From positions 17,576,001 to 17,640,000 of the forward strand of contig CM062214.1 of the NCBI GenBank assembly GCA_031216445.1: a stretch of 64,000 nt of DNA, written 5' to 3'. The DNA comes from Lateolabrax maculatus (lineage: Eukaryota; Chordata; Actinopteri; Acropomatiformes; Lateolabracidae). Position 1 is the first letter of the stretch. Each line of letters opens with the position of its first letter. This document shows, one piece after another, positions 50,871 through 63,300 of the stretch. The notes under the pieces are model-generated. The model had not been told where the DNA came from. It saw nothing but the letters and a program-made list of their open reading frames with translations, and ran no database searches. Made by a program: the position numbers and the translations under genes.

Positions 50871-50922
50871 CTCTAACTCAAACTGCTGGAGCCTCATAAC
50901 TTTCAAATACGTTTTTGCACAA
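50871..50922. repeat. Direct repeat flanking tRNA-Gln, left copy
   Basis: The core ACTCAAACTGCTGGAGCCTC followed by ATAACTT and GTTTTTGCACAA recurs at 51151-51195 in the same orientation, so the pair brackets the first tRNA gene. Confidence 0.8.
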
Positions 50923-50971
50923 GTAATTCCTCTTCAGTAATAGATGTCTACGTTACAATTGGTGAAAACGC

Positions 50972-51043
50972 AGGTCCCACCGAGATTTGAACTCGGATCG
51001 CTGGATTCAGAGTCCAGAGTGCTAACCATTACACCATGGAACC
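50972..51043 (-). tRNA. tRNA-Gln (anticodon CUG), copy 1
   Basis: The 72-nt minus-strand sequence starts GGTTCCATGGTGTAATGG and folds into a standard cloverleaf: acceptor GGTTCCA/TGGGACC with one T-G wobble, anticodon stem CTGGA/TCCAG with loop CTCTGAA, and T arm with GTTCAAATC. The discriminator is T. The A box and B box (GTTCAAATC) are intact. A TTTT terminator follows five bases after the 3' end (plus 50965-50968). The CCA is not encoded, as usual in eukaryotes. It looks functional. Confidence 0.96.
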
Positions 51044-51150
51044 ACCTGAGCTCCTGGAGCAACCAAAACAGATCGGGAGCTGGTGGAATATTTCTTAATT
51101 TTATCGCTGATCATTTTGGGGAAGAAGGCATACAACTACTCATTGGTCTT

Positions 51151-51195
51151 ACTCAAACTGCTGGAGCCTCATAACTTAAATATGTTTTTGCACAA
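51151..51195. repeat. Direct repeat flanking tRNA-Gln, right copy
   Basis: Matches 50871-50922 with a few changes and a small gap. It lies just beyond the block shared with the second tRNA region. Confidence 0.8.
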
Positions 51196-52257
51196 AATAT
51201 GGGCTGCTGACTTTTGTTTAAAGAGAGGCTTGAGCAAATGGGACATATGGGCAGCAGTACAATATGCACACGAATTCAGCTACAAAATGTGATCAAAGGT
51301 GATCATCATAACATTTAATGTTATGGTCACTGACGATCTCTGTAGTATCACCAAACTATTTTGCACTGGTTACTGGCTAAAAAGCGCAGAGCTCAGTATG
51401 AGCTTGTGAGCTATCAATAACAAAAGTCACCTTCTGTAGACATTACGCTCAAATAACAAGCAGAGAAGTAAAGATGAAGCCTGGGATGACGGCCTGTCAA
51501 TAACTACAATACTTCAGCTGTGACAGCTTTACTTTGGTCTGTCTTATGTAAATAAAATCTTTCAACCATAAGGTGTGAGTCAGCCTGTCATAAGGTATGA
51601 TTAATAAGGGCACTTTGGATTGTGTTATAGACAGAGATTTTGTCAATATCCCAGCTGAAAGATGAAATTGATGGTCTGAGCCTATTGTTGATGGTAATTT
51701 AAATGATCTAGAGAAATCTTAAAAAATAAAAACTCTTAAAAATTAACTTTCAGTACGGCTGCAAGAACATGTATAATTTTTTCTCAGTTAAGTTGTTAAG
51801 CAGAAAATAATGTAAGGAAATATAACAAAAAGCACACAACAATGCTGATAATATTCAACAAGCTTAACTTACAAAAGACTATTATCAACTAACTGGTCGT
51901 GCATCCTGCACCGTGCATCTGACCCAAGGGCCATGTTAGACTGATTCACCAAGGGGTCACCATTTTTAGTTTTACCACAATAAAACAATGATATGAGTCA
52001 TCTAGTGTCTTTTACAAGTCACTATTACAAAACAGCAGTACAGTGATATAATTCAGAATTGATCTAAATAGTCTACAATTACTATTTGGTAAGGGTGTGA
52101 GCCCTGTATATAATATAAGATGGACCTGTATTTATCCTAAGGTGAAATTGTTCAGGTATTTACCTGCTTCATAAAGCATTAGTTTGCAACAGGTTAGAAA
52201 CAATTTGAAAACTGCCTGTTGCAATGATCTAATATTAAGTGTAGGTGTTAGTATAGC
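51196..52257. other. Spacer between the two tRNA genes, no gene seen
   Basis: About 1 kb of AT-rich sequence without recognisable coding or structural features. Confidence 0.5.
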
Positions 52258-52290
52258 AGTAGATGTATACATTACAGTTGGTGAAAACTC

Positions 52291-52362
52291 AGGTCCCACC
52301 GAGATTTGAACTCGGATCGCTGGATTCAGAGTCCAGAGTGCTAACCATTACACCATGGAACC
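52291..52362 (-). tRNA. tRNA-Gln (anticodon CUG), copy 2
   Basis: Identical over all 72 nt to copy 1, including the CUG anticodon loop CTCTGAA and the T-G wobble in the acceptor stem. TTTT follows two bases after the 3' end (plus 52285-52288). Flanking DNA from about 52258 to 52464 is also similar to 50940-51140, so the two genes arose by a segmental duplication of roughly 200 bp. Confidence 0.96.
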
Positions 52363-52520
52363 ACCTGAGCCCCTCGGGCAACCAAAACAGATTGGGAGCT
52401 GGTGGAATATTTCTTAATTTATCGCTGATCATTTCGGGGAAGAACGCATACAACTACGCATGGGTGTCATTGCTTCACCCAGGCCGCGTTTCATTAGTAG
52501 TTCAACTTCCCCTCATTCAC

Positions 52521-52610
52521 TTTATCTATTTATCTATCTATCTATCTATTTATGTATCTATCTATCTATCTATCATCAATCCATCTATCTATCTATCTAT
52601 CTATCTATCT
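52521..52610. repeat. (TCTA)n microsatellite
   Basis: Interrupted tetranucleotide array of TCTA/TATC units with a TCATCAATCC break in the middle. Confidence 0.95.
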
Positions 52611-52839
52611 GCTAACTAGGCGAGTGAACATGTACACATGTGAGCCTACCTGTGCAGACCTGTAAGATGAGACACGTTAAAACTGAAAAGCACTTAATTT
52701 CATCCATCATTTTCATGGGATGTAAATAAGGTAATTACCTAACTCACATCTACACTGATCAATGTTGATCAATGTGCATTGTCATAAATAAATAAATATA
52801 ACCGTAGTTTTATGTACATCATTGCACTCACTGCATTGT

Positions 52840-52990
52840 GGGCGACAGGGACCGTCGTTGTTGACTGTGTGTGACTGGTGGTGTAACACGGCGGGGGATT
52901 CCCCCGAGGGCAAAAGCCGAGGGGAAGTCACGTCGGACGAGTAATGACACTCTCACACTTGTGGTCACCCTCTCCGCCCCCTGGTGGCCA
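52840..52990. promoter_or_regulatory. GC-rich patch with hairpin and CTCF-like motif
   Basis: A short GC/CpG-rich island in AT-rich DNA. CGGGGGATTCCCCCG near 52892 is an inverted repeat with a 1-bp centre. CGCCCCCTGGTGG at 52975-52987 fits the CTCF core consensus read from this strand. No coding exon or splice site was recognised. It may be an insulator or the edge of an unannotated promoter. Confidence 0.45.
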
Positions 52991-52999
52991 ATGGGAAGA

Positions 53000-53904
53000 A
53001 TAGCAGTGTTTATCTCAACACATTGTCTTTTTCTGTTGTTTCAGTTCTCTTATTTATAGTAAATCTTCGCAGGTCTTCACGGAGGGACGAAGGATCACTG
53101 AACGTCATTTTAATTAGGAGTTTCATAACGCGGGCACTGTGAACCCCTTTGAACTGTAATTACAACCTGCACAAGCAAGCTTAATTCTAAATTCATATTA
53201 TAACTTTGTGTTGGATAAACGTTGGCCTTTAAGGTGGGTGAACAATTCTAACGGTGCATATACTAAGAGAAGTAAGCTGTCTAATGACGAATAACCCTGC
53301 AGTTTGGCTATGTCATGAAATATAACTGTTTCTGCATGATTAGTTGGCATCAATTAAGTCCATCCCCCGTTCAAAAAATGATGGCTACACTTCTGTGCAT
53401 TTCATCAGTATGTCCCTGCTGACCTCACCTCAGCAAATAGGCCCACCACAGTGAGTTTATGGATAAAGATTATATTGCCACATTCATCCAACATAATACC
53501 AATATCAACAAGACCAAAAAGGCATTTCAGATAAATATCTGTTTTGTAGAGTTAAATTGTCAGCAACAGGTTAGATGTTACTTGCATTATCATGGTTACA
53601 TGTTTTTTTCTGTCTCAAAGAGGTAATAGTAAATTCTGGGGACTTCAGCTTTGAACTAATGTGGAAACAACTGTCCAGAGCGTTCTCACAGAGTCCTCCT
53701 CCACACTCTGACCGCCCTAATTACATATAAATCTAAATCTAAATTTGTCCATATAATATAATACTTTGTTCAAGGGCTTATTTGTGTGGAGTTATGTGTG
53801 TCCATTTCATGTACGTTTTGATCTGAATGGGAGCAGTTATAGGCACAGAAGAAGTTAAAATGATCTACCATACTGGGCTAAATACCGATTATTCACTAGA
53901 AAAG
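53000..53904. other. Intergenic, no gene seen
   Basis: AT-rich sequence between the GC-rich patch and the large repeat block. I see no coding or RNA features. Confidence 0.5.
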
Positions 53905-54414
53905 GCAATTTCTGAAGAAATTGCGGTGTGAAGGCTAACTGCTAAAAGGCTGACGCTAAACTGGATTGCTGAAGTTGAGCACAAAAAGTGGAATAATATC
54001 AATAATGTATGAAAGATGTGAAATAATTGAATGTTTGTTGAAAGGCTGGCGCTAAACTGGATTGCTGGCTTGAACTAGCTTGAAGCAGCTGGAGGGAGTA
54101 TGAATTACTAAGAAATGTGGGAAACGGTCTAAATATTATGAATGGGAGTTAAAAGTTGAATAAAACTGACAATGTATGAAATATGTACAAGATTTTCTGG
54201 TTTACACATGAAAGTATGAATTAGAAGATTAGACATGAAAAATGCTTGAAAAACTCAAAAAATGCAAAAATCGTGTGTGTGTGTGTCTTTATCACATCCA
54301 CCAACTGCTGTTAACTGCTCTCTCAGTCCTTGGTCAGACTGGTTATTTTATGAAGGTTAAAATGACAGTAAGATATCTAACCCCAAGCTCATTACTCATA
54401 TTGCTTGAAAAAGT

Positions 54415-57400
54415 CAAAACAACAATAAAAACAACAAAAATGACAAAAAACGACACTATAAACAACAAAAACAACAAAAAAACGACAGTATAAACAACAA
54501 AAAAGACAAAAAACGACAAAAAAGACAAAACAACATAAAACGACACTATAAACAAAAACAACCACAAAAACAACCAAAAAAACGACAAAAAACAACACTA
54601 TAAAGAACAAAAAAACAACAAAAACCATAAAAAACGACAAAAAATTTGGAAAAAGGATGAAAAACAACAGAAAACGACACTATAGACAACATAAATGACA
54701 ACAAAACAACAAAAACAACAAAAAAAGACAAAAAACAACACTATAAACAACAAAAAACAACAAAAACGAAAAAAACGACACTATAAACAACAAAAAACAA
54801 CACTCTAAACAACAAAGACGATAAAACAACAAAAACATGACAAAAAACAACAAAAACAACAACGAAAAAAACAAAAACCACTTTAAACAACAAAAAACGA
54901 CAGAAAAAGAAAAAAAACAACACTATAAACAACAAAAACGACGAAAAACGACACAATAAACCACAAAAAAACAACAAAAACCACAAAAAACAACAAAAAC
55001 GACAACAAAACGACACTGTAAACAACAAAAATGACACTGTAACAACTAACAACAAAAATGACGAAAAACGACACTATAAACAACAAAAAAACAGCAAAAA
55101 AACGACAGTATAAAGAACAAAAACGACGAAAAACGAAACTATAAACAACAAAAACCACAAAAACCAACAAAAACGACAACAAAATGACACTATAAACAAC
55201 AAAATACGACAGAAAAACAACAAAAAACAACAAAAACGACACTATAAACAACAAAAACAACACTATAAACAACAAAAGAAGACAAAAACAACAAAAACGA
55301 CACTGAAAAGACAAAAAACAACAAATACAACACTATAAACAACGAAAAAAGACACTATAAACAACAAAAACGACACTATAAACAACAAAAACGATGAAAA
55401 ACAACAATAAAAACGACGAAAAGCGACACTATAAACAACAAAAAAGACAAAAAACGACACTATAGACAACAAAAACGACACCATGAACAACAGCGACAAA
55501 AAACGACAAAAACAACAACAAAAACGACAACAAAAACAACAACAAAACGACAACGAAAACGACAAAAATCAACAAAAACAACACTATAAACAACAAAAAC
55601 GACACTATAAAGGACAAAAAACAACAAAAACAACACTATAAACAACAAAAACGACACAAACAACAACAAAAACGACACTATAAAGGACAAAAAAACAACA
55701 AAACGACAACAAAAACGACAAAAACGACACTATAAAGGACAAAAAAACAACAAAAACAACACTATAAACAACAAAAACGACACTATAAAGGACAAAAAAC
55801 AACAAAAACAACACTATAAACAACAACAACGACAAAAACAACAACAAAAACGACACTATAAAGGACAAAAAAACAACAAAACGACAACGAAAACGACAAA
55901 AACAACAAAAACGACACTATAAAGGACAAAAAACAACAAAAACAACGCTATAAACAACAAAAACGACAAAAACAACAACAAAAACGACACTATAAAGGAC
56001 AAAAAAACAACAAAACGACAACAAAAACAACAAAAACAACAAAAACGACACTATAAAGGACAAAAAAACAACACAACGACAACGAAAACGACAAAAACAA
56101 CAAAAACGACACTATAAAGGACAAAAAACAACAAAAACAACACTATAAACAACAAAAACGACACTATAAAGGACAAAAAAACAACAAAACGAAAACGACA
56201 AAAACAACAAAAACGACACTATAAAGGACAAAAAACAACAAAAACAACACTATAAACAACAAAAACGACACTATAAAGGACAAAAAACAACAAAAACAAC
56301 ACTATAAACAACACAAACGACACTATAAAGGACAAAAAAACAACAAAAACAACACTATAAACAACAAAAACGACAAAAACAACAACAAAAACGACACTAT
56401 AAAGGAAAAAAACAACAAAACGACAACAAAAATGACAAAAACAACAAAAACGACACTATAAACGACAAAAAAAAACAAAATACGACACTATAAACAACAA
56501 AAAACAACAAAAAACGACACTATAAACAACAAAAACGACAAAAACAACAACAAAAACGACAAAAACAACAACAAAAACGACACTATAAAGGACAAAGAAC
56601 AACAAAAACGACATTATAAACAACAAAAACGACAAAAAAGACACTGTGAACAACAAAAACGTCAAAAAACAACAAAAACAAAACGATAAACAACAAAAAC
56701 AACAAAAAAACGACAGTATAAACAACAAAAAAGACAAAAAACAACAAAAACAACACTATAAACAACAAAAACGACAAAAACAACAACAGAAACGACACTA
56801 TAAAGGACAAAAAAACAACAAAATGACAACAAAAATGACAAAAACAACAAAAAACAACACTATAAACAACAAAAAATGACACTATAAACAACAAAATACG
56901 ACAAAAAACCAATAAAAACGACACTATAAACAACAAAAAACAACGAACAACGACACTATAAACAACAAAAACAACACTGTAAACAACAAAAGCGACAAAA
57001 AATGACACTATAGACAACAAAAACGACAACAAAACGACAAAAAACGACACTATAAACAACGACAAAAAACGACACTATAAACAACAAAAAACTACACTAT
57101 AAACGACAAAAACGATACTATAAACTACAAAAACGTCAAAAAACAACACAAAATTACACTATAAACAACAAAAAATGACACTATAAACAACAAAAACAAC
57201 AAAAATTACACTATAAACAACAAAAAATAACAAAAACAACACTATAAAGGACAAAAACAACAAAAACAACAACAAAAACAACACTCTAAAGAACAAAAAA
57301 CGACACTATAAACAACAAAAAACAACAAAAAAGACACTATAAACAACAAAAACGACAAAAAAACAAAAAGAACGACCAAAAACGACACTATAAACAACAA

Positions 57401-58870
57401 AAATGACACTTTCAACAACAAAAACGTCAAAAACAACAAAAACGACAATTTAAACGACAATTTGAACAACAAAAATGAAAAAAACAACAAAAAACTACAC
57501 TTGGACGACAAAAACTACACCATAAACAACAAAAACGTCAAAAAACGACACTATAAACAACAAAAAAAACCAAAAACGACACTTTAAACAACAAAAACAA
57601 CAAAAACGACACTATAAACAACAAAAAAGACAAAAAACGACACTGTAACCAACAAAAACGACTAACAACAACAAAAACAACAAAAAACGACAGTACAAAC
57701 AACAAAAAAGACAAAAAACGACAAAAAAGACAAAACAACATAAAACGACACTATGAACAAAAACAACCAAAAAAAACCAAAAACAACAAAAACACGACAA
57801 AAAACAACACTATAAAGAACAAAAACGACAAAAAACGACAACAAAACGACACTATAAACAACAAAAACAACCAAAAACGACACTAGAAACAAAAAACGAC
57901 GAAAAATGAGAAAAACAACGAAAAAAACAACAGAAAACGACACTATAAACAACATAAATGACAACAAAACGACAAAAACAACAAAAAAACGACACTATAA
58001 ACAACAAAAAACAACAAAAACGGAAAAAACGACACTATAAACAACAAAAAAACGACAATATAAAAAACAACAAAAAACAACAAAAACGACGGAAAAATAA
58101 CAAACGACAAAAACAACAAAAATACGTCAACAAAATGACACTATAAACAACAAAAACAAGACCCCAGACAAAAAAGACGAAAAAACAACATAAACAACAA
58201 AAAAATGACAAAAACGACAAAAAACGACACTATAAACAACAAAAACCACAAAAAACGACACTATAAACAAAAAAACGACAAAAACCAACAAAAAGAATGG
58301 AAAACAACAATAAAACAACAAAAACGACAAAAATGACACTATAAACAAAAAACAACAAAAACAACAAAAAATGACACTATAAATAACAAAAACAACAAAA
58401 ACACGACAAAAAACAACAAAAACAACAAAAAACAACACTATAAACATCAAAAACGACAAAAAAACAAAAACACGACAAAAAAACGACACTATAAGGAACA
58501 AAACACACAAAAACGACAACAAAACAACACTATAAACAACAAAAAACAACAAAAAACAACAAAAAAGACACTATTAACAACAAAAATGACAAAAAAGACA
58601 AAAAAGATGCAAAAAAGATACTATAAACAACAAGAACAACAAAAACGACAAGAAACGACACTATGAACACTATAAACAACAAAAACGACATAAAACAACA
58701 AAAACTACGATAAAATGACAAAACCGACACTATAAAGAACAAAAACGACAAAAAAATTACAAAACCAACAAAAAAACCCAACAAAAACGACAACAAAACG
58801 ACAACAAAACGACACTATAAACAACAAAAACCGACACTATAAACAACAAAAACGACAAAAAAACAACAAA
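54415..58870. repeat. 4.5-kb AC-rich satellite with repeated CACTATAAA
   Basis: An irregular tandem array built from AACAACAAAAACGACA and CACTATAAACAACAAAAA words, with variants such as TATAAAGGACAAAAAA. The plus strand is nearly free of T outside TATAAA and has little G, so the strands are strongly asymmetric. Stop codons are therefore rare on the minus strand, which yields long spurious frames rich in Phe, Val and Leu. It is embedded in the repeat unit of 53905-60331. Confidence 0.95.
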
Positions 58871-59247
58871 GATGTGATGTGAAAGATGTGGAATAGTTGA
58901 ATGTTTGTTGAAAGGCTGGCTCTAAACTGGGTTGCTAAAGTTTAGCAAAAGATTTGAATAATATCAACAATGTATGAAAGATGTGGAATAGTTGAATGTT
59001 TGTTAAAAGGCTGACGCTAAACTGGACTGCTGGACTGAATTTGGTTGAAGTAGCTGGAGGGAGTATGAATTAGTAAGAACAGTGGGAAATGGTCTAAATA
59101 TTATGAATGGGAGATAAAAGTTGAATAAAAGTGAGTATGTATAAAAGATCTTCAAGATTTTCTGGTTTGAATAGAGTTTACACCTGAAAGTATGAATGAG
59201 CAGATTAGACCTCAATAATGCTTGAAAAAGTCTAAAAATGTCAAAAT

Positions 59248-59248
<1 letters not shown>

Positions 59249-59286
<38 letters not shown>
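59249..59286. repeat. (GT)n microsatellite
   Basis: About 18 GT units at the place where the left repeat unit has a shorter GT run (54271-54288). Further GT runs in later partial units lie at about 59429-59456 and 59723-59744, showing that the microsatellite is part of the repeat unit. Confidence 0.9.
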
Positions 59287-59289
<3 letters not shown>

Positions 59290-60331
59290 TCACATCCACC
59301 AACTGCTGTTAACTGCCGTCTCAGTCCTTGATAAGACTGGTTATTTTATGGAGGTTAACATGAGAGTAAGATATCTAAACCAATCTCATTGCTCATGTTG
59401 CTTGAAAAAGTCAGTGGCAAACTCCTGTGTCTGTGTGTGTGTGTGTGTGTGTGTGTAAAGCAGCCCTAGTTAGGAGATTTCCTTCAACTGTGCGTCCCCA
59501 GTAGTCCTATACTTTATTAACATCAGTTTAAGGGTCCACAGTTTGAGCCCTGGGATTTACTACGGCAAGATAATGCACAGTAACAGCCACCAACTGCTGT
59601 TAACTGCTGTCTCAGTCCTTGGTCAGACTGGTTTTCTGGTTTGAATTGAGGTCACACCTTAAAGTATGAATGAGCAGATTAGACTTGAAAAATGCATAAA
59701 AAACTCTAAAACTGTCAAAATTATGTGTGTGTGTGTGTGTGTGTCTGTCACATCCACCAACTGCTGTTAACTGCCGTCTCAGTCCTTGATCAGACTAGAC
59801 TAGAAAAGTGGTAAATGGTGTAAATCTTATGAATGGGAGTTAAATTTGAGTAGAAATTTTTGAGTTGAGTTTCAATCTCCTCCCCACTCTAGCTTTGAAC
59901 ATTCCACCACACACACACTCATAAAAATGTCAGAAGGGCTGACATATTCATGATTTTTGAAATGAGGTTGTGTAAAAAGTATGAATGATCTGGAAGAGTT
60001 GAATTTATGCCAGAAAGTCCAAAATGTGAACGTTTTAATGTTGGAATGACGTTTCTACGTGAAAGTATGAAGGATTTGGAAGACTTTGAAGATGAGTGGT
60101 TTTGAATGTTTTTCTCATTGACTTTCATTATAATTACGTTTTAAACAAAGTTGAACATTTTCCAAAGTATTAATGGGATTTGAATGTTGAATAATACCTT
60201 GAATGTACGAAAGATGTGAATAATGTGGAATACGTGAGATACATTGAATAATGTGGAAGGAGAAGACTCGCAAAAAAAGTGGTCTGACGCATGTAGAATA
60301 ACATATGTTGTGAATGCCTTCAGCATTCACA

Positions 60332-63300
60332 CCAATTAAGAACGGCTGAGTAAAGATCCAGCTCTGGTCTGATGGATCCTCACAGTACCTGTAGCAGGAC
60401 GTGACCGCAATAAAGATCTGCAGCTGAGCTCTCCTATGGACTTATCCACAGCAGTCAAATGGTACATAAATGAAAGCACTATTACACTGAGCACTGATTC
60501 AATTGCTGATGGCAGTAAGTCATCGGGACAATACAAACGTGAACAGAGGTAGTCTTGTGCCAGTCCTTTAAAAAAATGTTTTATGTTCACTTCACTTTTC
60601 CTCAACCCACGTAAGCCTCCCACATCCTGAACAGCCAATGTCAGAGTGAAGTGAAAGTGACAGGTTATCCAGCAGCAGTGTGGTCAGCATCCAGGCGCAA
60701 CCTCTTGAGAATAAACCAAAGGTGCAACTTTGTCAGAGCATTTAGAGGTACAGCTTCTTCCCAGTGGCAGCTTCTGTGAAAAACAACTTTGGCTGAAAGA
60801 TACAGCTGACAGCTCACTGCAGCAGAAAGGATTATGCTTGAGGCCTGCTTTAGTATGGAAAAGTCCCTGCAGTTCTTCTTTGCCTCTGCAACATTTTACA
60901 ACATTTTAACAATCAGCCTGGAGACTGTCCTACTTTGAATTAATACATTGTCTATGTTGTTTTATTCAATGTGTTGCACCTAATTTGTATGAACCCACTA
61001 AAGGATATTTTTACATGGAACTATGTCTGTTGTCCTTGTATTCTTTCTACTAATGTTTCTCGTTGTACTGCAATTTAAAGTTATCTTGCTTCAATTTATA
61101 TAGACTAAGGCTTTGTGTTTTATAACTTGAAGTACTATTTCTCCTTCCCCATTTCCTCAGTCTGTAAACTTTTATTTAAATTTACTTGCTGGAAAATAAA
61201 AGTTATTGTGCACTTTTGTCTTCTTCTACGACAAGGAGAATGAGGGTTTACTAATTTTTAAGGGTTCACTATCTTTGGGTGCGTGGGTGTTTTTTTCTTG
61301 AATGTTTTCTTCTTTGTTATGGTTGAATTTAAAATTTAAATTTAATGAAATTAAATTGCCTTGCCTTGCCTTGCCTTGTTCTTCAGAAGTTTTGTACATA
61401 GGTTGCATAAAGTTTTTTTTACTTAAAATATTTACATCTTCCATTGTACTTTTTACACCAGAAAACTTGCCAGTTGCATAGAATTTTAAATGGTGTACAG
61501 GAAATAGTGAATTCATTAAGTGAATATTAGCAACAAACTTAGGTATTCAACACATTATACTGAAATTGGAATAGGAACAGAGGAGAAGGAATGTGTTTTT
61601 GTGTTTTTATGTCGATTTTATACCTAAAATGTAAATGTATGACAAAAGGAAAACAAATGACTTTCTTGAGGTATTTGAAGCTGCTAAATTAGAAATGATG
61701 GAGTGCAGGTGTTGACATATGTGGATGAGTCAGTGAGAATCTAGTAATCCCAGGAGCAGGGGGGAAATACAAGTTTACGATTACATATTTAATGGCTACT
61801 ATACTTCGAATTGAAACCTAATCCACGCTGGTTCAGAATGGCTGAACAATGAGTCACATTGATTCACCTGAAAGGCAGCATCAGCTCCCAGCAGCAGTAA
61901 TCATACCTGCATTTGAACATGAGCAGTGGTTTCAGCACCTTTGTAGTAGGATGTCTTGCTGGGAGGCATTTGATTTTCAGTTTGAACTTCTCACCTTTCA
62001 GCATCTGCCCTGCTCTCAATGTAACATCGAAAAGTTAAAGTACATCTCTGTTTTGTTGCTGTTTTACTCAGGCCACTCTGAGCTATGAGAATTCACAATT
62101 CACAATTATTTCTGTGTTGAGAAGATATTCAACAAGCTTCAAAATCCAAATCTCTTGAGTGTTCAAGAGTGTTTGCAGTGTGACCCTGTCTTTTCATGCT
62201 TATCTCTCTTTTTCGCTCTCTCTGAAGTACTCGGTTGTATTTGGTCCATTAGCTTCTTGAGTTACTGCATTTCTTTTCAGCGTGGCATCACTCAGGCCTT
62301 GTTGGCTGTCAGCAGGGCAGCATGTCCATCATCTGTGGAGCTCGGGAAACCTTCTTCTTCTCTACTGTAGTGAGCTGGTTCACTGCAACTTCTCCCACTT
62401 CCCATAATATGACAGTCATCCAATTTCAGTAAATACAACTTTCTTAATAAAAAAACACAATTTCACTATGTCTCTTTATGCCTCAAACATAGTTCATACT
62501 TAACATTACACTGAAAGCACACCTTTTTACTGCATAAGTTGAACGTTTTCCTGAATTTATGAAGTGTTGTTGTTGTCATTGAAGTCAATAGACTAGTAGT
62601 TCAGTTAGTGCCTAGAAAAGACAGTTGTCCTGTAACATATAGCGATAAACTGATTGTAGGTCAGAAATTGTAAGCAGACTTGAATAACATTTGTTATTTG
62701 TTAGATTGAAATCCTTCATTCATCAGTATCAAGCAGTCTTGTTAACATTCATTCGTTGTGATATTTCAATATTCAGAGCTAGAGATGAAGAGAGACGTGG
62801 CCTGTCTAACACTTGACATGAGAGGGAAGGGTATTAACCTGACTGAAACAAGTTTCTGATGGCAGAGTAGGCTTTTAATTTGAAACTTATGTACCAAAAC
62901 AACAAGCAGCATTGATATGACAGCAACTGGAAAAAACCTTCCTCAGAGGAAAAACAGTCACATAAAATAGATCCACTGTCACCACACTGATCAAAGATGG
63001 CATGATGTCCAGCACTAATGAAACGCTGTCTGGGCATCGATTGTCAACATGTTATTGCTTCTACAGAGGGTGAAATGGAATTCACATAGTGAATGAATAA
63101 ATTCAGTTAAATATATAAATAAGTAAATTAGCCTGATACAAACATAAAATATTTTAGAATTGGACTTTTTACATATGGTTCCCTTTGTAAATACTGCAAT
63201 TGGTATTCGTGGGTCTTGAACTGGTCAGATGAAACATTATTTTAAATTTACAATCTGACAGAGAGAGAATGAACATTTTAAGTAACTTCAAAAAACGGTT

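Larger units (their letters stand above)
53905..60331. repeat. Composite dispersed-repeat block with palindromic ends
   Basis: The block is bounded on the left by GCAATTTCT-GA-AGAAATTGC (53905-53924) and on the right by the 9-bp arms TGTGAATGC / GCATTCACA (60309-60331). A unit of about 500 bp (left copy about 53930-54414) is repeated after the satellite at 58880-59415, and its end again at about 59587-59640 and 59755-59810. Landmarks are GGCTGACGCTAAACTGG, GGAGGGAGTATGAATTA, a GT microsatellite, and ACCAACTGCTGTTAACTGC. No transposase or RT frame is present. Class unknown; a Helitron-like or other non-autonomous element is possible. Confidence 0.6.

Noticed and set aside
54343..58796. Long minus-strand frames (up to 160 codons) rich in Phe/Val/Leu, resembling membrane proteins
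   Set aside because: They are translations of the AC-rich satellite. The strand lacks the A residues needed for stop codons, so open frames arise automatically.
54415..58870. CRISPR-like regular repeats
   Set aside because: No constant repeat/spacer structure, units drift continuously, and the genome is eukaryotic.
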